Shown here piece by piece: positions 9,380 to 18,338 of a stretch of DNA of 64,000 bases. The stretch covers positions 62,001-126,000 of the forward strand of contig NZ_JNYQ01000016.1 in the NCBI RefSeq assembly GCF_000717245.1, read 5' to 3'. Numbering within the stretch: position 1 is the stretch's first letter; each line of letters begins with the position of its first letter. A program made the position numbers and the translations under genes. The DNA is from Kitasatospora papulosa (GTDB lineage Bacteria > Actinomycetota > Actinomycetes > Streptomycetales > Streptomycetaceae). The notes under the pieces are model-generated. The model saw only the letters and a list, made by a program, of their open reading frames with translations, had not been told where the DNA came from and searched no databases.

Positions 9380-11212
9380 GTGACCACGATCCTGCGACTT
9401 CCCACCGGACCCGATCAACTCACCCTCCCCGCGCTGCTGCTGCGCAACGCCGAGGACCACGGCGACCTCCCCGCGCTCTCCTGGCGCGCCGCGGGCGGCG
9501 GCGGGGACGGCGCGGAATGGACCACCCTCACCTGGCGGGAGGTACGCCGGGAGGCGGCCGTGCTCGCCGCCGGATACAGCGCCCTCGGGGTGGAACGCGG
9601 CGAGCAGGTCCTCATGATGATGGGAAACCGGCCCGAGCACTGGCTCAGCGACCTCGCCCTCACCCACCTCGGTGCCGTTCCCGTCACCGTGTACGGCACG
9701 GCCGCACCCGGCCAGATCGCCCACATCGCCCGGCACAGCCGTGCCAGGTTCGCGATCGTCGAAGGCACCCGGGAGCGCGAGCGCTGGGAATCCCTCGTCG
9801 AGGACGCCACCGTACCGCTGGAGAAGCTCGTGGTGGTGGAGCCGGCCGCCGCCGGGACGCATCCGTCCTACGGCGAACTGCGCGCGACGGGCGAACGCCT
9901 GGGGAGCCAGGAGGCGTTCGACAAGGCGTGGCGCGAGACCCGTGCCCAGGACCCGCTGACGGTCGTCTACACCTCGGGCACCACGGGCGACCCGAAGGCC
10001 GTTCCGATCACCCACCGCAGTGTCGTCGTCAACGCCCTCGCCCTGGACCGGGTGGTGGAACTGCCCGACCACGTGGAGCACATCTGCTACCTCCCGTTCG
10101 CGCACATCGCCGAGCGGATGCTGGGCATCTACCTGCCCGTCTTCCGCGCCTCCCACGTCCACCTCTGCGCGGACACCGCAGCCGTCGCGTCCACCGCGCG
10201 CACCCTGCACCCGGCCCAGTTCTTCGGCGTACCCCGGGTGTGGGAGAAGCTCGCCGCCTCCGTGCGCGCCGCGCTGGCGACGCTCCCCGAGGAGCAGACG
10301 GCCGCCATCGAGGCGGCGAACGCGACGGCCCGGGAGCACGTGTCCTGCCGCGAGCGCGGCGAGCAGCCCTCCGCCGAGCTGGAATCCGCCTACCGGGCGG
10401 CCAAGGAGACGGTCCTTGACCCCCTGCTCTCGCTCGCGGGCTTCGAACGGCTGGTGTGGACCGCCAGTGCCTCCGCGCCGATGCCCCTGGACGTGGTGCG
10501 CTTCTGGGCGGGATTCGGCATCGTCGTCATGGACGCCTGGGGGCTGACCGAGACGGTGGGGGTCTTCACCACCAACAGCCCGTCCGCCTTCCGCCTCGGC
10601 TCGGTGGGGCGCCCGCTGGAGGGCCTGGAACTCCGCGTGGCCGACGACGGAGAGATCCTGGTGCGCGGCGAGACGGTGTTCGCCGGGTACCTGCGCGCCG
10701 ACGGCACCGTGGACGGGGCGCTCGACGCGGACGGCTGGTTCCCGACCGGCGACATCGGCCGGGTCGACGACGACGGCTATCTCTGGCTCACCGACCGCAA
10801 GAAGGAAATGATCATCACCTCGACCGGGAAGAACGTCTCCCCGGCACTCGTCGAGAACACGCTCAAGGAACACCCGCTGATCGGCCAGGCGCTGGTCCAC
10901 GGCGACGGACACTCCTACCTCGTGGCCCTGCTCGTCCTCGACAACGAGATGGCACCGGCCTGGGCCGCGGCCCACGGCATCGAGGGGGACCCGGCGGCCC
11001 ACCCCGCGGTGCGGGAGGAGATCGCCCGCGCGGTCGAGGCCGCCAACGCCCGGCTGAACCGCACCGAGCAGATCAAGCGCTACCGGCTGCTGGAGCGGGA
11101 GTGGGGCCCCGAGACGGGCGAACTGACCCCCTCGCTGAAACTGCGCCGCAGGGTGATCAGAGACCGCTACGCCGAGGTCCTCGACGCGCTGTACGCGGAG
11201 GGAGAGGCCTGA
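9380..11212 (+). CDS. long-chain fatty acid-CoA ligase (AMP-binding)
   Basis: The protein is 610 aa from GTG 9380, preceded by GGAGGC. The P-loop-like AMP-binding motif VYTSGTTGDPKAVPITH lies near residue 195. The DAWGLTETVG segment (A5 region) and GWFPTGDIGRVD (A7) are present, as is the DRKKEMIITSTGKNVSP hinge typical of long-chain and very-long-chain acyl-CoA synthetases. It activates free fatty acids to acyl-CoA using ATP, supplying the beta-oxidation operon on the other side of the MerR gene. An in-frame ATG at 9278 would lie inside the operator region, so GTG is preferred. Confidence 0.92.
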   Translation: MTTILRLPTGPDQLTLPALLLRNAEDHGDLPALSWRAAGGGGDGAEWTTLTWREVRREAAVLAAGYSALGVERGEQVLMMMGNRPEHWLSDLALTHLGAVPVTVYGTAAPGQIAHIARHSRARFAIVEGTRERERWESLVEDATVPLEKLVVVEPAAAGTHPSYGELRATGERLGSQEAFDKAWRETRAQDPLTVVYTSGTTGDPKAVPITHRSVVVNALALDRVVELPDHVEHICYLPFAHIAERMLGIYLPVFRASHVHLCADTAAVASTARTLHPAQFFGVPRVWEKLAASVRAALATLPEEQTAAIEAANATAREHVSCRERGEQPSAELESAYRAAKETVLDPLLSLAGFERLVWTASASAPMPLDVVRFWAGFGIVVMDAWGLTETVGVFTTNSPSAFRLGSVGRPLEGLELRVADDGEILVRGETVFAGYLRADGTVDGALDADGWFPTGDIGRVDDDGYLWLTDRKKEMIITSTGKNVSPALVENTLKEHPLIGQALVHGDGHSYLVALLVLDNEMAPAWAAAHGIEGDPAAHPAVREEIARAVEAANARLNRTEQIKRYRLLEREWGPETGELTPSLKLRRRVIRDRYAEVLDALYAEGEA

Positions 11213-11252
11213 GCGGGGGCCCGTCGTCGGTGGCGGACCGTACGGTGGAGGC

Positions 11253-11729
11253 ATGTCGGGGATCACCTATGTGCGGGGGGACGCCACCGCGCCCCAGGGC
11301 AAGGGCGTCAAGCTGATCGTGCACGTCTGCAACGACCTGGGCGGCTGGGGCAAGGGGTTCGTCCTCGCCCTGTCCCGGCGCTGGCCCGGCCCCGAGGCCG
11401 CCTACCGGCGCTGGCACCGCGAGCGCGCCGGCAACGACTTCGGGCTCGGGGCCGCGCAGTTCGTCCAGGTCGAGCCCTTCCTGTGGGTGGCGAACGTCGT
11501 GGGCCAGCGGGGCATGCGACGAGGCAGCAAGGGCGTTCCGGTGCGCTACGAGGCGATCGACGAGGGGCTGCGCAAGGTCGCGGAGCAGGCCGCCGTGCTG
11601 GGCGCCTCGGTGCACATGCCGAGGATCGGCTGCGGCCTCGCGGGCGGCACCTGGACCAGGGTGGAACCCCTCGTCACCAGGCGCCTGGTGGACCGGGGGG
11701 TCCACGTCACGGTCTACGACCACGGATGA
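11253..11729 (+). CDS. macro-domain protein (ADP-ribose-binding fold)
   Basis: This 158-aa stand-alone macro domain carries ITYVRGDATAP at the N-terminus, HVCNDLGGWGKGF in the substrate loop and MPRIGCGLAGG near the C-terminus, matching the ALC1/TARG-like branch of macro domains that bind or remove ADP-ribose (Appr-1''-p processing family). It sits 40 bases after the acyl-CoA synthetase stop and could be co-transcribed, though no functional link is obvious. It is cytosolic with no signal peptide. Confidence 0.85.
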   Translation: MSGITYVRGDATAPQGKGVKLIVHVCNDLGGWGKGFVLALSRRWPGPEAAYRRWHRERAGNDFGLGAAQFVQVEPFLWVANVVGQRGMRRGSKGVPVRYEAIDEGLRKVAEQAAVLGASVHMPRIGCGLAGGTWTRVEPLVTRRLVDRGVHVTVYDHG

Positions 11730-11739
11730 GACCCGAGCA

Positions 11740-11769
11740 GGGGTGCCCCCGGCCGGAGCGGGGGCCCCG
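11740..11769. terminator. GC-rich hairpin between convergent genes
   Basis: GGGGTGCCCCCG (11740-11751) pairs with CGGGGGCCCC (11759-11768) with one bulged T. It lies between the macro-domain gene and the convergent acyl-CoA dehydrogenase, as expected for a bidirectional Streptomyces terminator. There is no T-run. Confidence 0.55.
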
Positions 11770-11774
11770 GGTGC

Positions 11775-12938
11775 TCAGAGGCCGTAACTCCGGCCGATGA
11801 TGTCGCGCTGGATCTCGCTCGTGCCGCCGTAGACCGTCGACACGACCGCCGCCCGCAGATGGCGCTCCATGTCGTACTCCGTCGCGTAGCCGTACCCGCC
11901 CATCATCTGCATGCCCTCCAGTGCGGCGTTCCGGGCCGTCTCGGTCGCCTTGAGCTTCGCCATGGACGCCTCGCGGGAGAACCGCCTGCCCGGCTCCGCG
12001 TCGCAGGCCGCCGCCACGTCGAAGACCAGGAGGCGTGCGCACTCGATCTCGGTCGCCAGGTCGGCCAGCCGGTGCCGGAGCGCCTGGAAGGAGCCGACCG
12101 GGCGGCCGAACTGCTCGCGGTCGCGCACATACGCGACCGTGTCCTCCAGGACCCGCTCGGCCAGCCCCAGCATGTTCGCGGCCAGGAAGAGCCGCTCCGC
12201 GTCCAGGCCGGCCATCAGCTGGGGCCAGGCGTGGTCGGCCACGCCGACCACGGCGTCCGCGGGCAGCCTGACATCGGTGAAGTAGACGTCGTTGACCTCA
12301 CGGCCACCCATCGTCTCGATGGGACGGATCCGGATCCCGGGCGTCCCGGCGGGGACGTGGAACATGGTCAGGCCCTCGCGCTTCGTGCCGCTCGCGTCGG
12401 TCCGGGCCACCAGCAGGATGTGCTCGGCCAGGTGGGCGTTGGAGATCCACGTCTTGTGACCGTTGACCAGCCAGCCGCCGTCCGGCGTGCGTTCGGCCGC
12501 GCACCGCAGGGCCGCCACGTCCGACCCGGCCTCCGGCTCCGACATCGCGATCGACAGCACCTGGCCGGCCACCGCACCGCCGACCGCCGCCTTGCACTGT
12601 GCCTCGTTCCCGAAGCGCTCGTACGCCTTCGCCGTGATCACCGAGGTGATGAACCCTCCGGCGGGTACCAGACCGCGTGAGGTCTCCCGCAGGAACAGGC
12701 AGGCGTCCGTCATCCCGCCGCCCGAGCCCCCGTATGCCTCCGGCAGGCACACGCCGAGCCAGCCGAGCTCCGCGAGCCGGGCGTAGAGCGAGGGGGCGTG
12801 CGGGCCGCCCGCCTCGGCGGCCAGCGCGTCGCGCTGCTCACGCGTGCCGCACTCGCGCCGGGCGAAGTCGCGTAGGGCCGTGACGAAGGCCCGCTGTTCC
12901 TCGGAGAGCGAGCGCGGGAGGGCGTGGACCGTGGACAT
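11775..12938 (-). CDS. acyl-CoA dehydrogenase
   Basis: This 387-aa protein starts at ATG 12938, preceded on its strand by AAGGAG-like bases. Features include the AMSEPEAGSDVAAL segment in the middle domain and the C-terminal QMMGGYGYATEY and VYGGTSEIQRDIIGRS motifs. As in the first acyl-CoA dehydrogenase, the C-loop position is Gly and Glu in GLDAERLFLAAN is the probable helix-G catalytic base. It is monocistronic and divergent from the TetR gene, which probably controls it. The substrate is unknown. Sequence divergence from the 3763-4905 enzyme suggests a different substrate, not simple redundancy. Confidence 0.92.
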   Translation of the reverse strand: MSTVHALPRSLSEEQRAFVTALRDFARRECGTREQRDALAAEAGGPHAPSLYARLAELGWLGVCLPEAYGGSGGGMTDACLFLRETSRGLVPAGGFITSVITAKAYERFGNEAQCKAAVGGAVAGQVLSIAMSEPEAGSDVAALRCAAERTPDGGWLVNGHKTWISNAHLAEHILLVARTDASGTKREGLTMFHVPAGTPGIRIRPIETMGGREVNDVYFTDVRLPADAVVGVADHAWPQLMAGLDAERLFLAANMLGLAERVLEDTVAYVRDREQFGRPVGSFQALRHRLADLATEIECARLLVFDVAAACDAEPGRRFSREASMAKLKATETARNAALEGMQMMGGYGYATEYDMERHLRAAVVSTVYGGTSEIQRDIIGRSYGL

Positions 12939-12963
12939 GGAGACCTCCGGAAGGAGTTACAAA

Positions 12964-12988
12964 GCAACGGGTCAGGTAACACTGTTGC
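12964..12988. promoter_or_regulatory. candidate TetR operator in divergent promoter region
   Basis: GCAAC (12964-12968) and GTTGC (12984-12988) form an inverted pair, and GTAACACTGTTGC at its right end is itself nearly palindromic (one mismatch). It sits between the divergent acyl-CoA dehydrogenase and TetR genes, a typical autoregulatory operator position. Seen by eye only. Confidence 0.35.
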
Positions 12989-13031
12989 GGATTCGGTATG
13001 GTTGAGTGGGGGCAACGGACGGGGAGGGCTC

Positions 13032-13664
13032 ATGGCGGCATCGGGTACCGACGAGACACTGCTGGCCAGGGCGCTCGGCGCGACACCACCGTCCGACGCG
13101 CTGAGCGAACAGATCCTGGACGCGGCGCGCGAGCAGTTCATGACCTTCGGGCTGCGCCGCTCGACCGTCGACGACGTCGCCAAGCGCGCCAAGGTCTCGC
13201 GCGTCACCGTGTACCGCCGGATCGGCAACAAGGACAGCCTGGTCTCCGCCTGCCTGCTGCGGGAGTACCGCAGATTCGTCAGCGACGTGGACGAGGCGGT
13301 CGCCGCACTGCCCACCATGGAGGACCGGCTCGTCGCCGGCTTCGTCACGGTCCTCCGGCACATCCGTGAACACCCGCTCGTCGGCGGGCTGCTGAAGCTG
13401 GAGCCCGAGATCATGCTCCCCTTCCTCACGCTGGAGAGCGGCCCCGCCTTCCTCGCGATGCGCGGATACCTGGCGGACCGGCTCCGCCACGCCCAGCGCG
13501 CGGAAGGGCGGCCGGAGACGGATCCGACGCCGGTCGCCGAACTGATGGTGCGCATCACCGTCTCCTTCCTCCTCAACCCGGTGAGCAGCTTCGAACTGGA
13601 CGACGACGAGCAGGTGGCGGCCTTCGCCCGCCGCTACCTGGTGCCCCTGCTCAGCGCCGGCTGA
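13032..13664 (+). CDS. TetR/AcrR-family transcriptional regulator
   Basis: The protein is 210 aa from ATG 13032 with a GGGGAGGG ribosome site. The N-terminal HTH covers about residues 24-70: ILDAAREQFMTFGLRRSTVD, then VSRVTVYRRIGNKDSL. The C-terminal ligand-binding domain is helical and family-typical, with no recognisable specificity. It is divergent from an acyl-CoA dehydrogenase and convergent with the aldehyde dehydrogenase. It most likely represses the former; control of the aldehyde dehydrogenase/DUF2236 operon is also possible. Confidence 0.9.
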   Translation: MAASGTDETLLARALGATPPSDALSEQILDAAREQFMTFGLRRSTVDDVAKRAKVSRVTVYRRIGNKDSLVSACLLREYRRFVSDVDEAVAALPTMEDRLVAGFVTVLRHIREHPLVGGLLKLEPEIMLPFLTLESGPAFLAMRGYLADRLRHAQRAEGRPETDPTPVAELMVRITVSFLLNPVSSFELDDDEQVAAFARRYLVPLLSAG

Positions 13665-13760
13665 CCGTCGCGCCCGGAGCCGGGTGGCCGTCCTCCGGCG
13701 CTCCGCGAACGCCGTGTCAGGCGCCGCGCGACCGCCGCGCCCGCTCCCGCGTGACCGCCG

Positions 13761-15200
13761 TCAGAAGCGGGCGTGCAGCCTCCTGCCCAGTTCGACCGCC
13801 CGGGCGACCTTCTCCCGGGGCGTCGCGAACGACGTCAGGTCCACCGCCGGTGCGAACCGCCGCACCGTCACCGAGTGCGGAGCGGCGAACGCCCGCAGCC
13901 CCTCCTCGCCGTGGATCCGGCCGTACCCCGACTCGCCCGCACCGCCGAACGGCAGGGAGGGGATCGCGGCGAAGCCCAGCACCGAGTTGACCGACACGGC
14001 CCCGGATCCGAGGCGTTCGGCGAGCGCGACCCCCGCCGCCCGGTCGCGGGTGAACACCGCGGCGCCCAGCGAGTAGGCCGACGCGTCGGCCCGCTCCACC
14101 GCCTCGTCCATGTCGCGCACCGGGTTCACCACGACGACGGGGCCGAAGGTCTCCTCCGTCACGGCCGGTGAATCCTCCGGCACCCCCGAAAGCACCACCG
14201 GGCCGAGTACCGGGGCCCGCAGGGCGTCGGGTCCGCCGAGCCTGGCCGTGGCGCCGTCCACGAGTGCCTGCTTCACATGGCGTTCCACCACGTCGAGCTG
14301 CGACGACAGGGTCAGAGGCCCGTACGCCTCACCGGGAGTCAGCGCCCGGGCCCGGCTCACGATGCGTGAGCACAGGGCCTCGTGCACCGACTCCACCGCG
14401 TACACCCGCTCCACCCCGGCGCAGGTCTGGCCGGCGTTCCCCATCGCGCCCCACACGATCGCGTCGGCCGCCGCGTCCAGATCGGCGTCCGCCGCGACCA
14501 GCACCGCGTCCTTGCCCCCGCACTCGGCGAGCAGCGGCGTGAGCGTGGCCGCACAGGCCGCCGCGACCTTGCGGGCGGTGCCCGGTGAGCCCGTGAAGGC
14601 GACCTTGTCCACCCCGGACGGACCCTCCGCACCGGCGAGCGCGGCCCCGGTGGAACCCGGGCCGGTGACCGCCTGCAGCAGATCCGCGTGATCCGGCAGG
14701 GCCTCCCCGAGGCTCCGGGCCAGCAGGGCCCCCACCCCCGGTGTGAGCTCGGACGGCTTGAACACCACGGCGTTGCCCGCCGCGAGGGCGTAGCCGATCG
14801 AGCCCATCGGCGTGTACAGCGGGTAGTTCCAGGGCCCGATCACACCGATCACCCCGAGCGGGCGGTAGGCGAGCGTGGCCCGCTGGTGGACCGACAGGAG
14901 ACCGGACGGCACCCGGCGCCGGCCCAGCACCCGGCGCGCGTTGCGCGCGGCCCAGTCCAGATGGACCAGAGTCAGCAGCACCTCGGCACGCGCGTCGTGC
15001 ACCGGCTTGCCGGTCTCGGACGCGATCACCTGCGCGAACTCGTCCGCCCGCGCCGCCAGGGCGCGCTTCCACCGCAGCAGTGCGGCGCGCCGTTCCCGCG
15101 CCCCGAGCGCGGCCCAGCTCCGCCCGGCGCTCCTGGCCCGCGCCACGGCGGCGCGGACGTCCTCGGCGGTGTGCGCGGGATGGTTCGTTCCGGTCGTCAT
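13761..15200 (-). CDS. aldehyde dehydrogenase family protein (succinate-semialdehyde-type)
   Basis: The protein is 479 aa from ATG 15200. The ALDH catalytic Cys is in GNAGQTCAGVERVYA and the general-base Glu in LAECGGKDAV. The oxyanion Asn region (GPWNYPLYTP) and the C-terminal PFGGAGESGYGR motif are intact. It oxidises an aldehyde to an acid with NAD(P)+; sequence alone does not fix the substrate. It overlaps the upstream DUF2236 gene by four bases (ATGA), so the two are translationally coupled and probably act in sequence. The much longer frame to 16214 is the DUF2236 gene read in another phase. Confidence 0.9.
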   Translation of the reverse strand: MTTGTNHPAHTAEDVRAAVARARSAGRSWAALGARERRAALLRWKRALAARADEFAQVIASETGKPVHDARAEVLLTLVHLDWAARNARRVLGRRRVPSGLLSVHQRATLAYRPLGVIGVIGPWNYPLYTPMGSIGYALAAGNAVVFKPSELTPGVGALLARSLGEALPDHADLLQAVTGPGSTGAALAGAEGPSGVDKVAFTGSPGTARKVAAACAATLTPLLAECGGKDAVLVAADADLDAAADAIVWGAMGNAGQTCAGVERVYAVESVHEALCSRIVSRARALTPGEAYGPLTLSSQLDVVERHVKQALVDGATARLGGPDALRAPVLGPVVLSGVPEDSPAVTEETFGPVVVVNPVRDMDEAVERADASAYSLGAAVFTRDRAAGVALAERLGSGAVSVNSVLGFAAIPSLPFGGAGESGYGRIHGEEGLRAFAAPHSVTVRRFAPAVDLTSFATPREKVARAVELGRRLHARF

Positions 15201-16075
15201 GAGGTCTCCATGGGCAGGGGCTCCAGCGGGCGGCTCTGCGCCCAGTGCGGACCGAGGTCGTCGAGCTGGTATCCGAAGGGGTAGCTGCGCGGCCGGGGGC
15301 GGGAGGGCAGCCACCGGGGCCGCGCCGGCAACAGGCGGACACCGCGCGACCGGGCGCGCACCGTCCGCACGGCCGCCGCCCGCAGCCACCGCGGCTGTGC
15401 GGGGAAGCCCAGCGCCCGGAGTAACGGCTCGTCGAGGAGGGCGAGCGAAAACCTGGCGACCAGGGGGCGCAGCGGTGCCGGGTACCACGCGGCCATGACC
15501 CGGAAGGTGGCGTTGGCGACGCGGCGGTTCGCCGGGTCGTACGCGAACATCCGGTCCTCGTAGGCGTCGAGGAGTTCCTCGAAGCCCTCGTAGGTGCCGG
15601 GAGCGCCCTCGATGCCCATCATGGCGGCCATCCGCCGCCCCACCTCGGCCAGCGCGGCGGTCTCCTGCGCGCACAGCGGGCGCCATCCGAAACGGTCGAT
15701 CCAGCGTTTGGGCCCGACGACCGTGGTGGCCAGCACGTAGAGGTAGTCCTCGTTCGGGATGCGGTACCTGCCGTGGATCCGGTTGAGGTGGCGGGCCGCG
15801 GCCCTGGCGCGCTCGGAGTCGAACCCCTCCGCCGCCAGTTCGTAGCCGAACAGGACGGTGTCGTCGTAGCGCTTCTGGCCGTTGCGCTCGAACTCCTGGG
15901 TGCGGTCGAGCAGCACGGAGATCCGCGGGACGCCGTAGTCGCGCAGGAACGCGACGCTTATGCCCTGCCGGTAGTCCCACGGGAACTCGTACTGCGACAT
16001 CAGCTGGAGTATCTCGGCGCAGTCGCGGGCGGGATCCATCCGGCGGATCTCGCGCAGTCTGCTGTAGCGGCCCAT
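15197..16075 (-). CDS. DUF2236 / MpaB-like oxygenase-family protein
   Basis: The protein is 292 aa from ATG 16075, preceded by a strong AAGGAGG site. It belongs to the DUF2236 superfamily, which includes fungal MpaB and the haem-b rubber oxygenase Lcp: an arginine- and histidine-containing helical domain with ARHLNRIHGRYRIPNEDYLY and a WIDRFGWRPL segment. Family members can be oxidative C=C cleaving enzymes that yield aldehydes. Coupling to an aldehyde dehydrogenase supports a cleave-then-oxidise pathway, but the substrate is unknown. I see no signal peptide, unlike secreted Lcp proteins. Confidence 0.75.
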   Translation of the reverse strand: MGRYSRLREIRRMDPARDCAEILQLMSQYEFPWDYRQGISVAFLRDYGVPRISVLLDRTQEFERNGQKRYDDTVLFGYELAAEGFDSERARAAARHLNRIHGRYRIPNEDYLYVLATTVVGPKRWIDRFGWRPLCAQETAALAEVGRRMAAMMGIEGAPGTYEGFEELLDAYEDRMFAYDPANRRVANATFRVMAAWYPAPLRPLVARFSLALLDEPLLRALGFPAQPRWLRAAAVRTVRARSRGVRLLPARPRWLPSRPRPRSYPFGYQLDDLGPHWAQSRPLEPLPMETS

Positions 16076-16156
16076 GGTGCGACCTCCTTGGTCGATACGG
16101 CCGTTCCGGCTGCGGGGCACGTGGTGGGGCGGATGTCCTGGGAGAGCCGGAGAGAG

Positions 16157-16182
16157 AGTCAAAGTTACAAATACTATTGACT
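16157..16182. promoter_or_regulatory. AT-rich inverted repeat between two divergent DUF2236 genes
   Basis: AGTCAA (16157-16162) and TTGACT (16177-16182) are perfect inverted arms around a 14-base AT-rich centre (AGTTACAAATACTA), very unlike the surrounding GC-rich DNA. The position, 82 bases upstream of one DUF2236 gene and about 160 upstream of the other, suggests a shared promoter/operator, possibly for the nearby TetR protein. Confidence 0.5.
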
Positions 16183-16343
16183 TGTTTCATGGGGTGCGTC
16201 AACACTGCTGACACGGATTCGAGCAGGGAGGCCCGGACGGGCGTGCCCGCCCTCGCGGATCACCGGTGGGCCCGTGCTCGCATACTGGAAGGCACACGGA
16301 CCCGGCAGCGGTCCGGGCGCCGCCGAACGCTGGGAGCACCCGC

Positions 16344-17201
16344 ATGGCCAGTACGGGAGAGCCGTCACCGCCCCCGGCGGGCGGAGTCCTGTGGAGCCTG
16401 GCGGGCGACGTCCGCGGACTGCTGATGCTGCCCGCCGCCCTCACCCTCCAGGTCGCCCACCCGGCGGTCGGGGCGGGCGTCGACGACCACTCCGTCTTCC
16501 GCACGGACCCCTGGGGCCGCGGCGAACGGTCCCTGAGTTCCCTCCTGCTCTGGGTGTACGGGGGAGAGGAGGCCGCCGAGGAGGGGCGCAGGCTCAGGAG
16601 GCTGCACCGCACGATCCAGGGGACCGACACCCGCGGCCGCCGGTACCACGCGCTGACCCCCGAGAACTACGCATGGGTGCACGCGACCGGCTTCCCCGTG
16701 TACCGGCACGCGTCGCGCTATCTCGTCCGTCCGCTCACCGGGGCGCAGGAACGCGCCCTGTACCGGGAGTGGCTCCAGGTCGGCCGGATCCTGGGCATCC
16801 ACGACCGGGACATGCCGCAGACGATCGAGGAGTTCTGGCCCTACTACCGCAGGATGCTGGCCGAGGAGGTGGAGGCCACCGTCGTCGTACGGGAACTGGT
16901 TGCCGCGGACGCCCCCGTGCCGCCACCCGACCGGGGCCCCCTCCTCCTGCGCCTGCTCCTGCGGGCGCTGTGGCCGGTGCTTCTCCCGCCGCTGGCCCGG
17001 TTCCGTCGGTTCCTCACCGTCGGACTGATGCCGCCGGACGCCCGGCAGGCCATCGGGCTCGACTGGACCCCGGCGCAGGAGCGGCGGCTGAGGCGCTTCG
17101 GGGCCGTGGTGCGCCGGATCGTGCCCGTGCTCCCGGAGAGGCTGCGCTACCTGCCGCGCGCCAGGTCGGCGCGCGCCGCGTGGAGGGCGGGCCGGGGGTG
17201 A
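16344..17201 (+). CDS. second DUF2236 / MpaB-like protein
   Basis: The protein is 285 aa from ATG 16344 (GGGAG upstream). It is a clear DUF2236 member with a different architecture from its neighbour: LQVAHPAVGAGVDDHSVF near residue 33, a WVHATGFPVYRHASRYL helix, and the family's HDRDMPQTIEEFWPYYRRML segment. Hydrophobic residues ~205-230 (LLLRLLLRALWPVLLPPLARF) may be a membrane-associated helix. The function is unknown, probably oxidative. It faces away from the DUF2236-ALDH pair across an AT-rich inverted repeat, suggesting shared control. Confidence 0.75.
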   Translation: MASTGEPSPPPAGGVLWSLAGDVRGLLMLPAALTLQVAHPAVGAGVDDHSVFRTDPWGRGERSLSSLLLWVYGGEEAAEEGRRLRRLHRTIQGTDTRGRRYHALTPENYAWVHATGFPVYRHASRYLVRPLTGAQERALYREWLQVGRILGIHDRDMPQTIEEFWPYYRRMLAEEVEATVVVRELVAADAPVPPPDRGPLLLRLLLRALWPVLLPPLARFRRFLTVGLMPPDARQAIGLDWTPAQERRLRRFGAVVRRIVPVLPERLRYLPRARSARAAWRAGRG

Positions 17202-17209
17202 GCTCCCGA

Positions 17210-17236
17210 CGCGCCCGCGCACCCGGCGCGGGCGCG
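17210..17236. terminator. bidirectional GC hairpin terminator
   Basis: An 11-bp perfect stem (core arms GCGCCCGCGC and GCGCGGGCGC) with a 5-base loop lies between the convergent DUF2236 and LacI genes. There is no T-run, as is common for Streptomyces. Confidence 0.6.
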
Positions 17237-17238
17237 CC

Positions 17239-18288
17239 TCAGGCCGAGGCCCGGCGGACCAGTTCGGTCGGGGTGATCACGGAATCGGGCCAGGCCCCCG
17301 TGCCGCTGTTCAGCCGCTCCATCAGCAGCCTCACCATCAGCCGCCCCATGCCCTCGACATCCTGACGGACCGTCGTCAGCGGCGGTTCGGTGGCCTCGGC
17401 GACCGATGCCATGTCGTCGAATCCCACCACGGCGACGTCCTCCGGGACCCGCACGCCCCGTTCGCGCAGCACCCGCAGCGCACCCGACGCCATCAGGTCG
17501 TTGGACACGAAGACGGCGTCGACGTCCGGACGGGCGTCCAGCAGCTCGGTCATGGCACGGGCCCCGCCCTCCGTGGTGAAGTCGCCGTCCACGACCAGTT
17601 CCTCCGCCGCGTCCGGCAGCACGTCGCGGTAGCCGTCGATCCGGTCCAGCGCCGACACCTGGTCGCGGGGCCCGGCGATGTGCGCGACACACCGTCGGCC
17701 GAGCGAGACCAGGTGGCGTACGGCCTCGCGGGCGCCGCCCCGGTTGTCGCAGTCGACGTACGGCAGTTCCGGGTCGTCCTGGCCCCGGGCCGCGTGCTGC
17801 GGACGACCCCCGTAGACCGTCGGGACCCGGAACCGCCGGATGATCGCGGGCAGTTCGTCGTCGGTGTGCAGCGAGAAGGCGAGTACGCCGTCCACATGAC
17901 CGCCGGCCAGATAGCGGGTGACCCGGTCGAAGTCGCCGCTGCCCTCCACGAGGAGCAGCACCAGTTGCGCGTCGTGGGCGTTGAGCTCGCGGCTGATCCC
18001 GCGGATCTGCCGGGAGAAGAACGGGTCGGAGAAGACCCTGAACTCGGGCTCGTCGATGATCACCGCGACCGCGCCGTTGCGCCGGGTGACCAGGGTCCGC
18101 GCCGCGTGGTTCGGGATGTAGCCGAGCTCCTCGACCGCCTTGCGCACCTGGTCCACCAGGGGCTGTCGTACGCCCGCACCGCCGTTGACGACGCGGGACG
18201 CCGTCGCCCGGGACACACCGGCGCGGGCGGCCACGGCTTCCAGGGTGGGCCGGACGTCACGGTGCGGGTCGGGGGTCGGGTCGGGCAA
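17239..18288 (-). CDS. LacI-family transcriptional regulator
   Basis: This 349-aa protein starts at ATG 18288. Residues ~14-40 form the LacI HTH and hinge (TLEAVAARAGVSRATASRVV), ending with the GYIPNHAARTL linker. A periplasmic-binding-protein-like sensor domain follows (VAVIIDEPEFRVFSDPFF, VDGVLAFS, VAVVGFDDMASVAE). Such regulators usually sense sugars. No sugar operon lies next to it, since the neighbour is a BCCT carrier, so its target may be elsewhere or it may control the carrier. A 13-bp palindrome about 50 bases upstream is its candidate operator. Confidence 0.9.
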   Translation of the reverse strand: MPDPTPDPHRDVRPTLEAVAARAGVSRATASRVVNGGAGVRQPLVDQVRKAVEELGYIPNHAARTLVTRRNGAVAVIIDEPEFRVFSDPFFSRQIRGISRELNAHDAQLVLLLVEGSGDFDRVTRYLAGGHVDGVLAFSLHTDDELPAIIRRFRVPTVYGGRPQHAARGQDDPELPYVDCDNRGGAREAVRHLVSLGRRCVAHIAGPRDQVSALDRIDGYRDVLPDAAEELVVDGDFTTEGGARAMTELLDARPDVDAVFVSNDLMASGALRVLRERGVRVPEDVAVVGFDDMASVAEATEPPLTTVRQDVEGMGRLMVRLLMERLNSGTGAWPDSVITPTELVRRASA

Positions 18289-18338
18289 GAGTCGCTCCTC
18301 GTACGCACGTCCCGGCTGGGAACGGCTGGAACCGGCGG

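Noticed and set aside
15201..16214. Upstream extension of the aldehyde dehydrogenase to 817 aa
   Set aside because: The extra part is the DUF2236 gene read in another phase; ATG 15200 with ATGA coupling fits the ALDH N-terminus.
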